A stretch of 64,000 bases of DNA from contig CM075192.1 in NCBI GenBank assembly GCA_037577475.1, positions 12,247,908-12,311,907 of the forward strand, given 5' to 3'. Positions 1 to 35,345 of this stretch are shown here, one piece after another. This stretch comes from Chaunax sp. Z400. Its lineage: Eukaryota; Chordata; Actinopteri; Lophiiformes; Chaunacidae. Below the pieces are notes generated by a model. It had not been told where the DNA came from, ran no database searches, and saw only the letters and a list, made by a program, of their open reading frames with translations. Position 1 is the first letter of the stretch, and every line of letters starts with the position of its first letter. Position numbers and translations under genes: made by a program.

Positions 1-591
1 TCCACTGATTAATTACTGTTCGGATATTCAGCTTTTTTTCTGGTAGCTCATTGGTCACACAGTCTGAGGGATTAACGGGTGCAATATGAAAAAGGGATAA
101 TATTATTTTCAACGCGAGTAGCTTTGTATGTAATTGAGTCAATTATTTCATGACTTCTACTTGATAAGGGTAGTACACTATTATCTATTACATTTTCTTG
201 TCTGTTACACTTGTAGAGCATTTCAATAGACACTTAGATAAAGGGAAAGTCATGTACTGTACATCCAACAACTTTTGTCATATAATTTGTGTGCAGAAGA
301 CTAAGTGTTGAGCGGTTTTTAATAAAAGGTCTCAGACGTCACCACATGTATGTCATGGCCAAATTGTTCATAGCAGAGCAATCTTGTCCCTGGTACAGTG
401 TGGAACCCAAAGCGCAGCGATAAAGCACACTGCACTTAACTCAGGTCAGGACAAATGATCTCTTATGTCTGAAATCAGAGCAATCAACTTTACCAGCTTG
501 AGCTTCAGATGTGTATGGCATGCGAGTCTTTAGTAGGACAGGGTTGTGTGTGCAAGTGTGTGTGCATGTCTGTGTGTTTGACACTGAGAAA

Positions 592-827
592 TATACTTAT
601 ACTAACACTGATGTGAAGCACCAGCCCATGCAGTATGATCCTGCTAACGAGTATCAATTTAAGAGGTGCATTCTTGGACCTAAGATTCCAGTCCCACCTG
701 CACCACCTATTGGTTAAATGTTAACACTGAATGTATGATTATTATGTTATTATCATATATTTTAAATTATTGTAATGGGATACATTTCTGGTGGTGAAAA
801 TAAACAGACAATTCTACGAAAAAAAAG
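592..827 (+). other. Possible 3' end of an unidentified transcript or a retrocopied mRNA end
   Basis: An open frame ends at TAA (714-716) with a non-repetitive, proline-rich C-terminus (PKIPVPPAPPIG). AATAAA follows at 799-804, and a run of eight A's at 819-826 sits at the spacing expected of a poly(A) tail. The upstream edge may be a splice acceptor near 590, after a GT-rich stretch. It could be the terminal exon of a gene starting outside the window, a processed-mRNA insertion, or chance. I do not recognise the peptide. Confidence 0.3.
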
Positions 828-2563
828 TCTGCGATATGTGTGCTTAGTTTCAGCCCATTCCTTTTAATATTTAGGTTGGATTCATTTGACTTGAAGTCCA
901 TCATTTTCTCTTCTTATTGATTGATTCAAGCCTCACCAATTTCTGAGACAAATATCTTTTTAGCTGCTAAATACTGCAATATGTTCACCTGCTACTTACT
1001 TACTCAATCCATCTGCTCCTTGCTGCTGGGCAGCTAGCAACCGATTTATCAGAGCATTTCCTGCAGCTTACCACATGTGGGAATTAGTTTGATGAGAGTG
1101 AGAGGGAACAAAAAGTCTAATCACCATAGACTGAAAAGAATTAACACTAAAATACTCTATACAATTGAGTGGGTGATAATTCTCTGCTTGATCATCTCTA
1201 CTAGCAATTCCTTCAACATTGCTCATAGCTATTTGATCCATTGTTAATGTCAAAACATCCATATTGTGTAGTTTTTCAGGTTAGTCGCTGGCAGGTTTGC
1301 AGTTGAGGGGTGCCAGGCTAAAAGGCAAGTAAATACAGGCAAATAGATTACAAAGTCAGTAGGAGTAGTGGGCCTGAACATCTGTTTGTGCAAGTAGACT
1401 GAATGATCCAGGAATGAGTGACAGGAAAACCAATGTTTTAAATACTGCAGGCTGATAAGTAGATGAGGAACAGGTGAGCAGAGAAGAGCGAGAAGAGAGG
1501 AAACCTGGAAACTAGACCAAGGCTATGACAGGAATGAAAACTTTACTGCATGTTGAGTGAATATGTTAACTCCTTGGCATCTGATAGAATTCTACATGTA
1601 CTGCTATGCATATGGAACAACTAGAGGCCTCATCAAGAGAATGTACAACTGTTACCACCCCCCATTCATGTATACAGTCTTAAAATGTTGGTGGCTTTAT
1701 GTTCGAAAATTATAAATGTCTCATTTATTTTTTTGTAGAACTGGAGATATTTCAGAAATACGATTTTATCAGACGTATAAGGGAAGTTCTGGAAACAGAG
1801 AGGTCTTTGCTTTCCATGTCAGCAAATTCCTACTGATACCAACTCACTATGGCAAAGTGAGTTTTGGCAAGTGAAGACAAGACAAGGGAGTCACCCTCAT
1901 TCAAACAAAGAACAAAGGAACCTTCCAACATCTATCAATTGCACTACAGTTCAAATAAAAAAAACTGCCTGCTAAACTTGTTCTTGTTTGCGAATGACAA
2001 ACAAGTATAGACTAAATACAGAACTGCTTATAAACTTATTAGTCATGTCATTTGCTACCTTGTTCCTGGTTGTGTGCTTGTTTCATCAATACGTTCCACA
2101 ATGCAACAGTTGAAACCACACTGTTGAGTCATCAGGGAGTGATTTGCACATAGATGTTACTGGTGCAGTGTTCATGTTATTGCTTGATACTGTTTGGAAC
2201 TGGTTGGTTTAATTGTAAAATATTTCAAGGCCTAAAGAGTTATGCAGAGCACATGCGAGACTGAGTAAAGTTGTCTGCGTTCGCACACATGCAACTAATT
2301 TTTTTTAATACCTGTATATCACTCGAGGCACGGTGCAATAAAAATCCAATATTCACCGAGAGTCCATAACATGTTGAGTTTATTAACAGTGAGCAGAGCT
2401 TAAAAGACCAAGGGAGAAGAGGCAAAGGGTTTTATTTGAGGAGCATGCCAACAAAATGGAAAATATGATCACAGATGTTGAACTGTTGGCAAATGTGAAC
2501 ATCCATCAGATGCTTTGACAGCTGCTCTGAAAACTGTTGTCATTCCAGCTTCACAGATATTCA

Positions 2564-2565
<2 letters not shown>

Positions 2566-2632
<67 letters not shown>
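2566..2632. repeat. (AT)n microsatellite
   Basis: An uninterrupted AT dinucleotide run of about 67 bp. Confidence 0.98.
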
Positions 2633-2638
<6 letters not shown>

Positions 2639-3119
2639 TGGAAATCCCTCAGAGGGGAATCAACTGTTCAATATCAGAAACATTGAAACATGGATGGTGT
2701 GATGAGGTGACATAAAAATAATTGGAATAAGTCAGAAGGAAGAGCTGGAATGAGACCATATGCAGAGTCTAAGGGCCCTTAAATGCAACATGGCATGTTT
2801 TTAGTGTAGGGAGGAGAGTTAATAAGTTCACTGGGGCCATGACTATAGGTATGAAATATCAGTATGGTGTGTATTGATGAATCCATGGTGTTGTCCGTGG
2901 TGCTGAAGTAGTAGACGGATTTGTAACTTCTTTCTCTAGTTACCACCCTTTTGTCGTTTTTTTCCTGGCTCTACAATATCTAAACTATACACTATAAATA
3001 TTCTATTCTATGCTACACAGTATAGTGACACATTCAGGATCAATCTAGCAATGTGCTGTGATGGATGAGAGGATTATAGAGACATGCTGTTGCCTATAGT
3101 ATTGCTATAAGGGCAAGTC

Positions 3120-3545
3120 AATAGAGCGCATACCTCCACCAAGGCTCAACAGTCCCTTTTAATTCAATTAAACCCTAATCCCCATTCCAACAAGACATGA
3201 ATGCCATCAAAATGGCAAAGTGGCATGGTGGGAAAAAAAAATCATGGATCCACCTCTCTTTCCATACTCTAAAAATCAATGGTTCCATTTTTGGCACATG
3301 CCCTACTCCTCCATTAAGTTAAAAAATGCTGAAAAAGGCCAATCCCGCAATAGTAAAGGAAGTGGCAGATATTCATGGATGATTATTTCTTCCATGGCAA
3401 ATGCTCCACCCTTCCACCCACTTTCATGGTATGTGCATGTGACAAAAATGCTACTTTTTCCAGATCCACTGCAAACGTTAATGGGTTTAAATGGTGTTCA
3501 ACCCTCCCACCAAGTTTTATGAAAATCCGTCAAACAGTTTTTGTG
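3120..3545. repeat. Dispersed repeat, copy A
   Basis: Begins near cctccaccaaggctcaacag and ends near the phrase aaaatccgtcaaacagtttt. The same ordered phrases (caccaagg...caacag, taaaccctaa, aacaaggcatg-like, caccatcaaaatggc, ggatccacctctc, caccaa...aaaatccgtca) recur at 5885-6425. It resembles common teleost repeats whose ends read cctcc-ccaagg; family name not known to me. Confidence 0.7.
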
Positions 3546-5884
3546 TGATCCTGCTACACGCCACCAGATGAAGCCACCTCTGTAACACAATGTGTGAGAA
3601 AATACCTGACTGTGTATGGGACCAGCACATCCAGGAACTGTGGTTTCAAACATGTCCCTATCCATTTGTGGGGGGGGGTAAAAACAAATCCCACTTGTCA
3701 CTGACTTTAATGTAAAATAGCAATGCAAAATAAAACCAATGGAAAACGAACTTTTTAGTAATGTGCATTTAGTCTCACTTACCAGTGGCTAGTAGCTAAC
3801 AGCCTAACCACCCACTGATTGATAGATTAACCTCAAGACACTTAAAAAATATCTGCAATAATATAAGTAAGTCACATTGACTGGGAAATGACCTGATGCC
3901 TGCCTTAGCCGACTTGAAGGCGACCTGTCGTCCCAGTGTCAGGGGGGTCTCTACTCTCCTCCATGCTGGTGCTTCTGAAGCAGCTCCTGCATAATTACCC
4001 AGCTTGTGTGGTTCGTCCGCCAGCGTGAGTGCTCACAGGCTAGCAGCTGTCAGCAAATGCAAATATTTGAAACTTGCTCAGTAGAGCCTTTGGCACCTCT
4101 GGTCTTCTGACAACTTTTTTAGTACGAGACGACAATCATGCTTACTAATGCCACTACAGACTACGGCATGACTAGATTACAGAGCCCTCATCCTCAAGCA
4201 AACAACCAGAAGAAACTGTCACCAGCGTCATTTCGCTTTTTATTACACTGACAGTGACTATTTATGTATCTTCTGTGTCTAAAATCTCAGTGTGAAAGGT
4301 TTGGTTGTACATATTTTAGTTTCTAAGTATCTTATTGGCGTGATTAAAAAGACAGAAGAAAGTAATTCCGTGAAAAATCCACAAGTGCCTCCTACCTGAC
4401 ACCCTCAGAATCAACTGATTTGTTTGTATGATAACTTAAGTATATTTAATGAAGCCATTACCTCCATACTATGAATATTTCCTTAGCTATGGGGCTTCGA
4501 AGTACATGTGATAGTCACATACATTTTTCAGGGATGAAAAATATATTATATAAAAGCTCTGTTGAAATAAGCAACCAAATTTACATCCACTTTAGGTGTC
4601 ACGATCTAAAGCCAATCTACAGTTTCAATAGCAAGATTGAGCTGATCTATGACATGGAGTAATAGAAACATTGGTGCCCTGGATGTGTTATCTGATAATT
4701 CACTGGAGAAAACTTTAAAAAGTGCATTTTGGGTAATGCACTTAAAATACTTATAATAGCAGCAAGAACAGCTGATAATTTTTAGTTGCCAGCACCAGAC
4801 CCTGATCGTAGGAAATTAAGACTGAGCATGCGTGAGAGGTGTGAATAACAGAATGTCATGAGAAATAAAGTATGGCCCACGTGTGCAAAGGTTTAGTCTC
4901 CCTGAATGAACTTTGGCTAGAGCTTCAGCTACAGGTTTTTCATTGGTCTATAATAAGCCATGTGATCATACTTTAAAAACTTATGAGCCCCTGGTTTAAA
5001 GTGACAAAGGTCGCAGAGCAGGCAGGGTTACTGTAGTTCAATATAAAATATACAGAGCTGGTGATGTACAGATGCTAACTGGCAATTTATTTTTGTTCAT
5101 ATTGCCAAGTACTGTATGTGATGCACCTAAATGCTTTAGAATTGTTTTACATGTGTTGTTTGAGGACAGTTGTTGAAGCCATACGCACAGTGACTCACAT
5201 AGTGACAGGCTAAAACTACATAAGCACTGAACAGCAGCATTGAACAGCATTTACAGTGTGAAACAGATCCTGTCAACACCTTGAAATCTACACACTGACA
5301 TTTGATCAGAAATGATTTGAAACCTATACCTACACATACCCATTTCCTGTCTTATTTTGAAGGTGTATTTCCCTTTGTCGTCTTTCCACTTTTACATTTC
5401 CTGAGCATTTCCCATCTGTTGTAGATTGCTCCCACCTGTGTCTTGTTATCCTGTGCTCCCTGTGTATAGTCTGTGTGTTTCTTCCAGTTGCATCATACAT
5501 TCATGCCATGTCTCTGGTAAGTTTACTTGGTTTTAATTATTTGCCTATCTCTTGACTTTTTGTTGCTGCTTTTGTCTTTGTTACTTTTGATTAGGATTAC
5601 CTGTATACCGAACCTGCTTTGTGCCTGTATTTTGCACTCAGTCACTGACTTCACCTGAATGGATATTGTTTGCCTGTATTGGACAGCCTTCTGGTTTTGA
5701 TCCTTGCCTGTATATGACTTATTCATATTAAATCCCAAATTCAGTGTGAGCAGTTCCAAAACACACATTATTGCATGCACTATTAAATTGTGTGCACACA
5801 ATGGCCTTTAAGTGCAACTGCAACTACAGTTTTCAATATTCTAAAATTTTAGTCAATTATTCTGAATGTAAAGTAGAACACGCA

Positions 5885-6425
5885 ATAGAGCAAATAGTTC
5901 CACCAAGGCCCAACAGTTCCATTTAATTAAACCCTAAACCAAATTTCAACAAGGCATGTGCACCATCAAAATGGCTGCCCTCAGTTAAACTACAGGTGGA
6001 TCATGAATCCACCTCTCCATCGGGATGTAAAATACTCCAAAATTAATCCAAGCATATGGAAATCTGTGAAGTAGTATAGGGTAAAGGATAATGCTGAAAA
6101 AAGCTATCTCACTGGTAAAGGAAGTGACACAAATATGGATCTGTGTTCATCCAGATCTACTCCAAAATTGTATTATTTCTTTTCCATGGCACATGCCCAC
6201 CAGTCCATCCGGTTTCATGGTAATCCATCCAGTAGTTTATGCCTAATTGATAAAAACAATTTAAAAAAAGGTCCAAAAAGCCCAATCTTGAAATGTTCAA
6301 AAAAGTAGAAAAGAATTCTTGAATTCACCCCTTTTTCCAGGCCACTCCAAAAATGAATGGGTTCGTCCTTGGGTCCATGCCCGACCCTCCCACCAAATTC
6401 CACGACAAAATCCGTCAGGTAATTT
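5885..6425. repeat. Dispersed repeat, copy B
   Basis: Diverged second copy of the 3120-3545 repeat in the same orientation, sharing ccaccaaggcccaacag, taaaccctaa, ccatcaaaatggc, atccacctctcc and aaaatccgtca in order. It ends just upstream of the GC-rich patch proposed as the mme promoter. Confidence 0.7.
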
Positions 6426-6715
6426 GAAATAATGAGAACAACACCGACAAAACACTATCATCTCATCATTAGGATAGTAAGGATTTTGCGTAACCGCAAA
6501 GTGATTGAAAGCTGTTGACAGCCATACGTGTAAGTACAAGAACAATATACTACACATCACTTCATCAGCTGCTCACCTGAGCCTGCACCGCGGACCTATT
6601 GAGACGCCGCTGACGGCAAGTGCCAATGACAGGTTCACTTCTAAACGCCGCCCTGACGGAGGAGGCAACGACTCGGCGGATAGGGAACTTCAGAAAACTG
6701 CCTCACTATATGCTG

Positions 6716-6723
6716 TATAAATA
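6716..6723 (+). promoter_or_regulatory. Candidate TATA box upstream of mme
   Basis: TATAAATA follows a GC- and CpG-richer patch (6570-6690) that stands out from the AT-rich flanks, and lies about 335 bp before a good splice donor. Inferred as a core promoter for mme; there is no transcript evidence. Confidence 0.3.
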
Positions 6724-6747
6724 TGGAATCTCCCCTCTGTCACACAC

Positions 6748-7057
6748 TTGACCAATTGCGCCGCGCAGGAGTCTGATGGTTCATTTGAATTCCGCGATCC
6801 TCTGTGGGTAGATGTGGTACAGTATAGTCTACAGTAGGCAGTTATAGTGAAGGGTGTTTGTGTGAATGTGCGCACCTACGATAGAAAGCCGAGTAAAGAA
6901 GAAGAAGAAAGAAGAGATCGGTTTAATCTGAGGTGAAGCAAATAGTCAGTTACAGATCGATGAGCATTTCTCGCGCTCTTCGTAGAACTGATGTATGCCT
7001 GAGCAGCGGATGTGATGCCCATATACATCATCGACCGAAAATTTCCCGACGCATCTG
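6748..7057 (+). other. mme: Candidate 5' untranslated exon of mme
   Basis: The start is estimated about 25-30 bp below the TATA-like box. The end is set by the consensus donor catctg|gtaagt at 7057/7058. Coding exon 1 at 10517 opens with a splice acceptor and 41 nt of UTR, so at least one upstream exon must exist. This is the best candidate I see, but not the only possible one. Confidence 0.3.
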
Positions 7058-10000
7058 GTAAGTCGCTCACACAAGCACGAGCGCTTCTTTTAACGCGGTG
7101 CCATCTATGTGAGTCTGTGTGTGTGTGTGTGTGTGTGTGAGTCTGTGTGTGTGTGTGTGGCCATGCGCGCGTGAGTGCATGATTTTTTGCGTGTGCGCGC
7201 GCACGTCGACTTTCATGATAAGCGTGCACCAGTTGATCATGCCAGGTCCCCAAGAATTCCTGACGTGCAACAGGAGACGTGGAGCTGGCATCACATGGAC
7301 CTGCATCTGGCTCAGCTTTGAATCAGTGTGTTTTCTGCAGCTGAATATTTTTATCACTAGAGTTTAACACCTTGCTGTATTTGGCCGTACCAGAAAACAC
7401 TTTACTAAGTATCCTAAGCTGTTGTGGTTCCCTGTATTCTTGCTGTATTTGGATCTGGTGATATTTTAAGTTGGTATGACCCTTCAAAAGTTTTTTTTTC
7501 TTCTTTCTATTCCATTCATACTGCTGTCAGATTTTTAAAGTTGTTAAAGAGGTGGGCTTCATCTAGATTTCATCTAGACGACAGCACCTTTAGGCATCAC
7601 TTGTCCTTCCTCAAAAATGATTTAAAAGTGCGTTTACCTTCATTGTGCAGCTGTAGGCCCACTGCTGAAAATCATATCCCAGTGAAGATGTTATTTTAAG
7701 CTGAAGTAGGCCACATTTCTTTGCTAACTCCAACTCGGTTACATACATGACATTTTCATGGCTCACATTCATGTAGGTTGTAAAAAAAGTGATTCTGTGT
7801 AAATAGGCTTGTGTTGACTGCTCAAGTGTGAGTGTGTGTGTACAGTATACAATGTTTTCAAGCACTGAGTGAATGATGAGTTTAATTTTGAAGGTGTTTG
7901 TGAGGTGTCACGACATAAGACCTCTCACTTTTTATGTTTTACATATATCACGATAGACAGAAACAGGGCAGACAGAAGTAGAAAAAGAGGGTTTGACTTT
8001 TGGTGCGACAAATTGTAGACACAGCGGCGCACACCTTTGCAAAACAGCCAGGGAAAACCTCACATCCACCTTAGAAAAAAGAAAAAATTAAAGTGACTGT
8101 GTCCTGCAACAGGAGCTTTAACATCAAACATCACAAATGACAGCTCACCTTACAAGTAACTTGCACCTCCGCCACAGACTAGATCCACATCCTGCACAGA
8201 ACAGGCTAAGCAGTATTGACAAACATACAGTCTGATTGAGTCATGTAAGGAAATACAGCAGAAAGCATTATGAAGGAGCTGTAAGAGGAACAAATAAGTG
8301 GTCCTACAGATTAATACCCAACATGCTTCAGCACACTGAGAGGGAGTCACTTAAACATGATTTAGGACCTCTCATTATCCCACTCTGTTTTTATGGTTCC
8401 TTTCCTCCGTCACTCCGTCTGCCCATTCCATGGCTCTGTCTTTATGTCTCTTTTCCGTTCAAATAAAATTCACAGGCATTTCATTTCTTGGCATGCAACG
8501 TCCCAGAATTAGAGTGAATAAATATTTGCAATCTCTTTGACGCTGACATGTGGAACGGTTTTATTAGAGCTGCGGGACAACTGTCACAGTGATGTGTGTG
8601 TTTTGCAACAAAAAAAAAAAGTTTTCTTCCTCTGCAGCTGGGGAGAGGATGACAGAAAGTTCTGATAAAGATATCAATTTGTGTCATTTCTGTCTCCCCT
8701 CCTCTTTTTGAAGCTTCAATTACCCATTTTACTCCCATATTTTCCGTTGCCTACATGCCTGCTGTAGAATCCATCTTCCAGACCCTAACAATGCAAATGG
8801 AAAGTTGTCCATTGCCATCCTCCTGTAGTAGTGCTGGTGTGGAGTTAGCTGGGAGCTGTGGTTGGTGTATACAGTAATGACTCTAACCAGGGGAGTTAAC
8901 TGTACATTAGGCTATTGTTTAGTCATGAAGAAGAATGATGGGTGATTTGACATTCAGCAGGACTGTGTGTGAGAGTGTTTGTGTGTGTGTGTGTGTTTGT
9001 GTATGGGCTGTATGCCTGTGGCTGTCTACTCGTTCAAAGGAAACGAAGAGACTTTGTCCTTTGGTCAAGCTGCGCTCTCATCTCAGCCAGTGTGCTGCAG
9101 AGATCCCACCCATCTGCACAGGCGCTTCATTACACCAGCCTGGAAAAGGGTGTGTGAGAGCGTGGCTGTAGACGAGTGTCTGCGTAACTGTGTGTATGTG
9201 TGTATCAGTAAGAGATTAAGGATTAATTGCCCTCAGAGATAGACTTAACAGCTTGTTACATGAACTTTGTAAAGTTCTCAGTTAGCCCCAGAGAGGAAAA
9301 CAACACTCGAGTGTGGAGCAGAGGCAAGGTCTCTTGTTGTCTATTCTTCAGAAGTGTGTTTTGTTTTTGTTTTACTGTCACCGGAGGGTAAGAACGTCCA
9401 TAATTGTCACCTTTTTCTCTTTCTTTTTTTCTCATTTCTTATCTCTCTTATATTGTTCACTCTTTGCATTTTCTTTCTTCAACATGTGCCTAAAAATCTG
9501 GAGATTTAACAGAATATTTGCTTTATTGATGTTGAAATCAATATATTTAGATTGAAGCTTTAAGATGTTGTTTTAATAGTTGAGAAGCTGCAACCAGCAA
9601 GTGTTTGGCTTTTTTAAATTCTTGATGAATTTGATTATTTGATTGTCAGAATTGCATTTTTAACTGATGCTGACATGATGATAATGAATATAGCCAAGAC
9701 ACATTTATGAATGAATATCAAAAGCACAAATTCTTTCAGAGTATAGATTATTCATTTTTGGTTCATATATACATTACAGGTCCATTACTATTCCCCCGCC
9801 ACCAACAGAGATGAGGAGGGAGGTAAAAGAATGGGTTCTGTCTGTCCCGTCTGTCCATGTGTCTGTCACCTTTAGTTTCTGGTGCACAACTCAAAAACAG
9901 CTAAATATTTTTTCACCAAACTTTCTACACACAACCAAGTACTGAAGTGGTGTCTTTTGCTATGTAGGGATTTTTATTTTTATTTTTTTCCATTTCCACT

Positions 10001-10516
10001 GTTAAAATTTAGACTCACTCTGGTGGTTGTTTTAATTTCCAGGAGCAGATCTCAAACACTTCATTTTGAAAATTCTTGTTAATTTAATTAACAAGAATTT
10101 TGTTTAACAGGGACAACCTAAATAACTTCTTTCTGTCTGTCTAGAAATTAAACACACCTGTGGAGGGGCGTCCTGATTATTCATGCATGTTTTGACCTGT
10201 TTAGTGCTACAACCAATTTTCATTTTCAATTAATCTATGAATTCATTCTTCAATTAATCTATTAATTGGTTAGTCTAATGCCAGATAATATTATCATATG
10301 CCCACCACAGTTTCGCAGAGCCCAAGACATTAACAAGTAGCTTGTTTTGTCTGATTTAGTGTCCAAAACCAGAATTTATTGAATTTACAATGATCAAAAT
10401 AAACCAGCAGATGTTGGATGAAGAATGAAAGAAAGATTAATTGATTATCTCACTGATTTATTTTCTGTCAATCTATTCATTATTTGAGCTCTCCGTGGTT
10501 CTCCCTCTCTCCTCAG
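7058..10516 (+). other. mme: Putative first intron of mme
   Basis: Lies between the candidate 5' donor and the acceptor of coding exon 1. No coding segment was recognised. It holds short GT-rich tracts (for example near 8980-9000) and otherwise ordinary AT-rich sequence. Confidence 0.35.
7116..7160. repeat. (GT)n imperfect microsatellite
   Basis: GT run broken by a short gagtct interruption, just downstream of the candidate 5' exon. Confidence 0.9.
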
Positions 10517-10557
10517 GTGAGTTGATACAGCCAGCAGTTGAAGAAGGAGACCTGAGA

Positions 10558-33059
<22,502 letters not shown>

Positions 33060-33870
33060 TCCACAGACCTCTGGGACGGGGATCACCCCTGTCCCTCTGC
33101 AGTACTTCTCCCCTCTGACTGTTGGAGCATCTATGGGGGGCTCCAGGGAAGTATAACCTCCCCCTAGCTCTTTACTGGTTGGACCAAGGCGGGTGGACTG
33201 ACACTGCAGTATGCACTTCCTCCAAGATAAACAGTGGACTGTACCCTTACGGACAGACGGAGCACTGTCTGTCTGACTCTGATACTGTAGTATATTCAAT
33301 CAGCCTGATTACTCTGCTACTCACTGGATACAATCACTCCTTGTGTTTCTTCTCTCCATTTCCATCTTATTTTATTCATCATTTGTGAGTCCGCCAATGT
33401 GTATGTGCATGTAACCGTCTTTCATTAAAAACATAGTCGGTAAGAGAGGGGCAGACAGACAAATGTGCAAAACCACTGGCATATAAAAACACCACACATC
33501 CACCCACACTTGTAACAGGGCTGAACCACTGTAATGTATGTGGGATTGAACTGTATGCCACTCATAAAACCTTTGTTTAATAGTTCTGGCTGGTTTGAGC
33601 CTTCTTCTACATGCTGATAGACTTTACAACATACTCATAATGTACTCTTTGTTAATACGCAGGAGTGGCTCAGCTAAATTATTAGAGAAAAACATTTATT
33701 TTGTTGAATAGACCGGTAAATATTCAACTGTAATCAAATACAAACAATATTGTTTGTGTGTGTATATGTATATAAACACACAGTCACACAGTAATGTCAA
33801 GGACTTGACTGTCACTGTCAGGCAACTGTTGTTCATTAACAGAATGTCAAATAAACCAAACTAACGTTTC
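33060..33870 (+). other. mme: mme 3' UTR (approximate extent)
   Basis: Non-coding sequence after the mme stop. Possible polyadenylation signals on + are ATTAAA near 33424 and AATAAA at 33850-33855. Which is used cannot be told from sequence alone. Confidence 0.45.
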
Positions 33871-34936
33871 GCCTTTAAGATGACAGCTGGTAACGAATCA
33901 CTGAGCTGATGATCAACAGACATCCGACCCATTTTATACGTTCGCTGAGCCTCCTGTATATTTCTGTATGGATGTATGCTCTGTGTTATCCAGTCTTTGT
34001 AAATCATTATGATTTCTGCCCACTGTTTGTCCTGCAAACTGGTATGCCTTACATGATCTGTTGTGCTTCTGTGTGTGAGACCATGCGTATGAATTTGCGC
34101 GACAACAAAGGATAAGCAAATGTATCATTTTTGCATCGTTATGAAAGAATTAGTGTTTTTCGCAAATTGGTTCCCCCACAGTTTTGGATCGCAACATCAC
34201 TGATATGAATATGGATAGCTTTAAACATGCGTTTGTCATGATTACGTTACTTATGATCAAAAACTAGCATATCAAGCAAGTGCAACAGCGCAATGCCGAG
34301 CAATTTACAGCTTTTTGCAAGGTTCTCAAAAATGACTTAAAGCAAGTCCAAGAATTATTCTTGTTTTTTCACTTGCTAAGTCACTATTTTTTATTCTAAC
34401 CTTCTGTCAAAGTGCTCTTCAATGTCATGATGATGTCCTCTGTCATGATGTCCAGAGATGCTGCTTAGCCTGGTTCTCTCACCCACTTGAATGGCTCTGG
34501 GTCAAGTACCCATTCTGGCGCCACATCCGACAATGTTCCATGCTCCTGATGTGAAAACCTTTTCAAGGCAATCTAAAGCTCCAGTGCTAGAATGTAAACA
34601 TCAGCCGTCCAGTGGTGCTCCGAGCTCCCTGTCCGAACCGGTCAGAGTCAGCCAGCTGCATGGCTAGCTGAGATCCGTAAGCCAAGGGCAGCTTTGGTTA
34701 AGTGGTTATTAGTAACAAATAGTTATCTATCAGGGAACTTCATAAATCAGAGTTGAGACAAAACAAGAACAGGCGTTTAAGGCACAGAGTGGGAATAAGT
34801 GGCACCATTCAAACTATTACAAATCAGTGTACCATCAAAATGATTTTAAAGCTTATTTGAGGGTGAAATAGTTACATGATGTTGCTTTTAATGAATTGTT
34901 TGATTTTTTCACAAGGAACCTTATTTTCTTTCTATT

Positions 34937-35345
34937 GTTAGATGAGAAGATCAGAACAACTCTCATGTCTGTACTCTACAGCCAGTGGCTCTAAAGCTTA
35001 TAGCTAAGCATTAGGTTTGGAAACAGTTAGCCTGTTTAGATAAAAGCATCTGTTTCTTGTTTGTTAGAAAAACAAAGTTCAAAACCAAGAACTTGTGCTT
35101 TTGTGCGTCATCTGTGCTGAATTGATTCAATCTCCACCAGCTTCCTTGGAATCATTTTGTATTGAATAAGCAAACAAAATATTATCTGTTGAGTGAGCTT
35201 TAAATGAGCTGTTTCCAGTCTTTATGCTAAGCTAACTAATCATCCTGTCTTTATCTTTATATCTAAGAGTCTGATATGAGAGTTGTATCAATATCTTCAA
35301 CTTGCAAACGAATAAGTGTATTTCACAAAATATTAAACTTTTCAT
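34937..35345 (+). repeat. Dispersed teleost repeat fragment
   Basis: Has agatgagaagatcagaac, actctcatgtctgtactcta and tttatgctaagctaacta, shared in part with the copies at 13215 and 42530. It looks like a rearranged or composite copy. Confidence 0.5.

Larger units (their letters stand above)
831..6560. other. Gene-free stretch upstream of mme
   Basis: No exon-like conserved coding segment was recognised. It contains the (AT)n tract and two copies of a dispersed repeat listed separately. The rest is AT-rich sequence with only short shadow frames. Confidence 0.5.

Noticed and set aside
592..827. Assigning the 3'-end-like sequence to GPR149, the human neighbour of MME
   Set aside because: As I recall, GPR149 is transcribed opposite to MME in human, which does not fit a + strand 3' end here, and I could not match the peptide.
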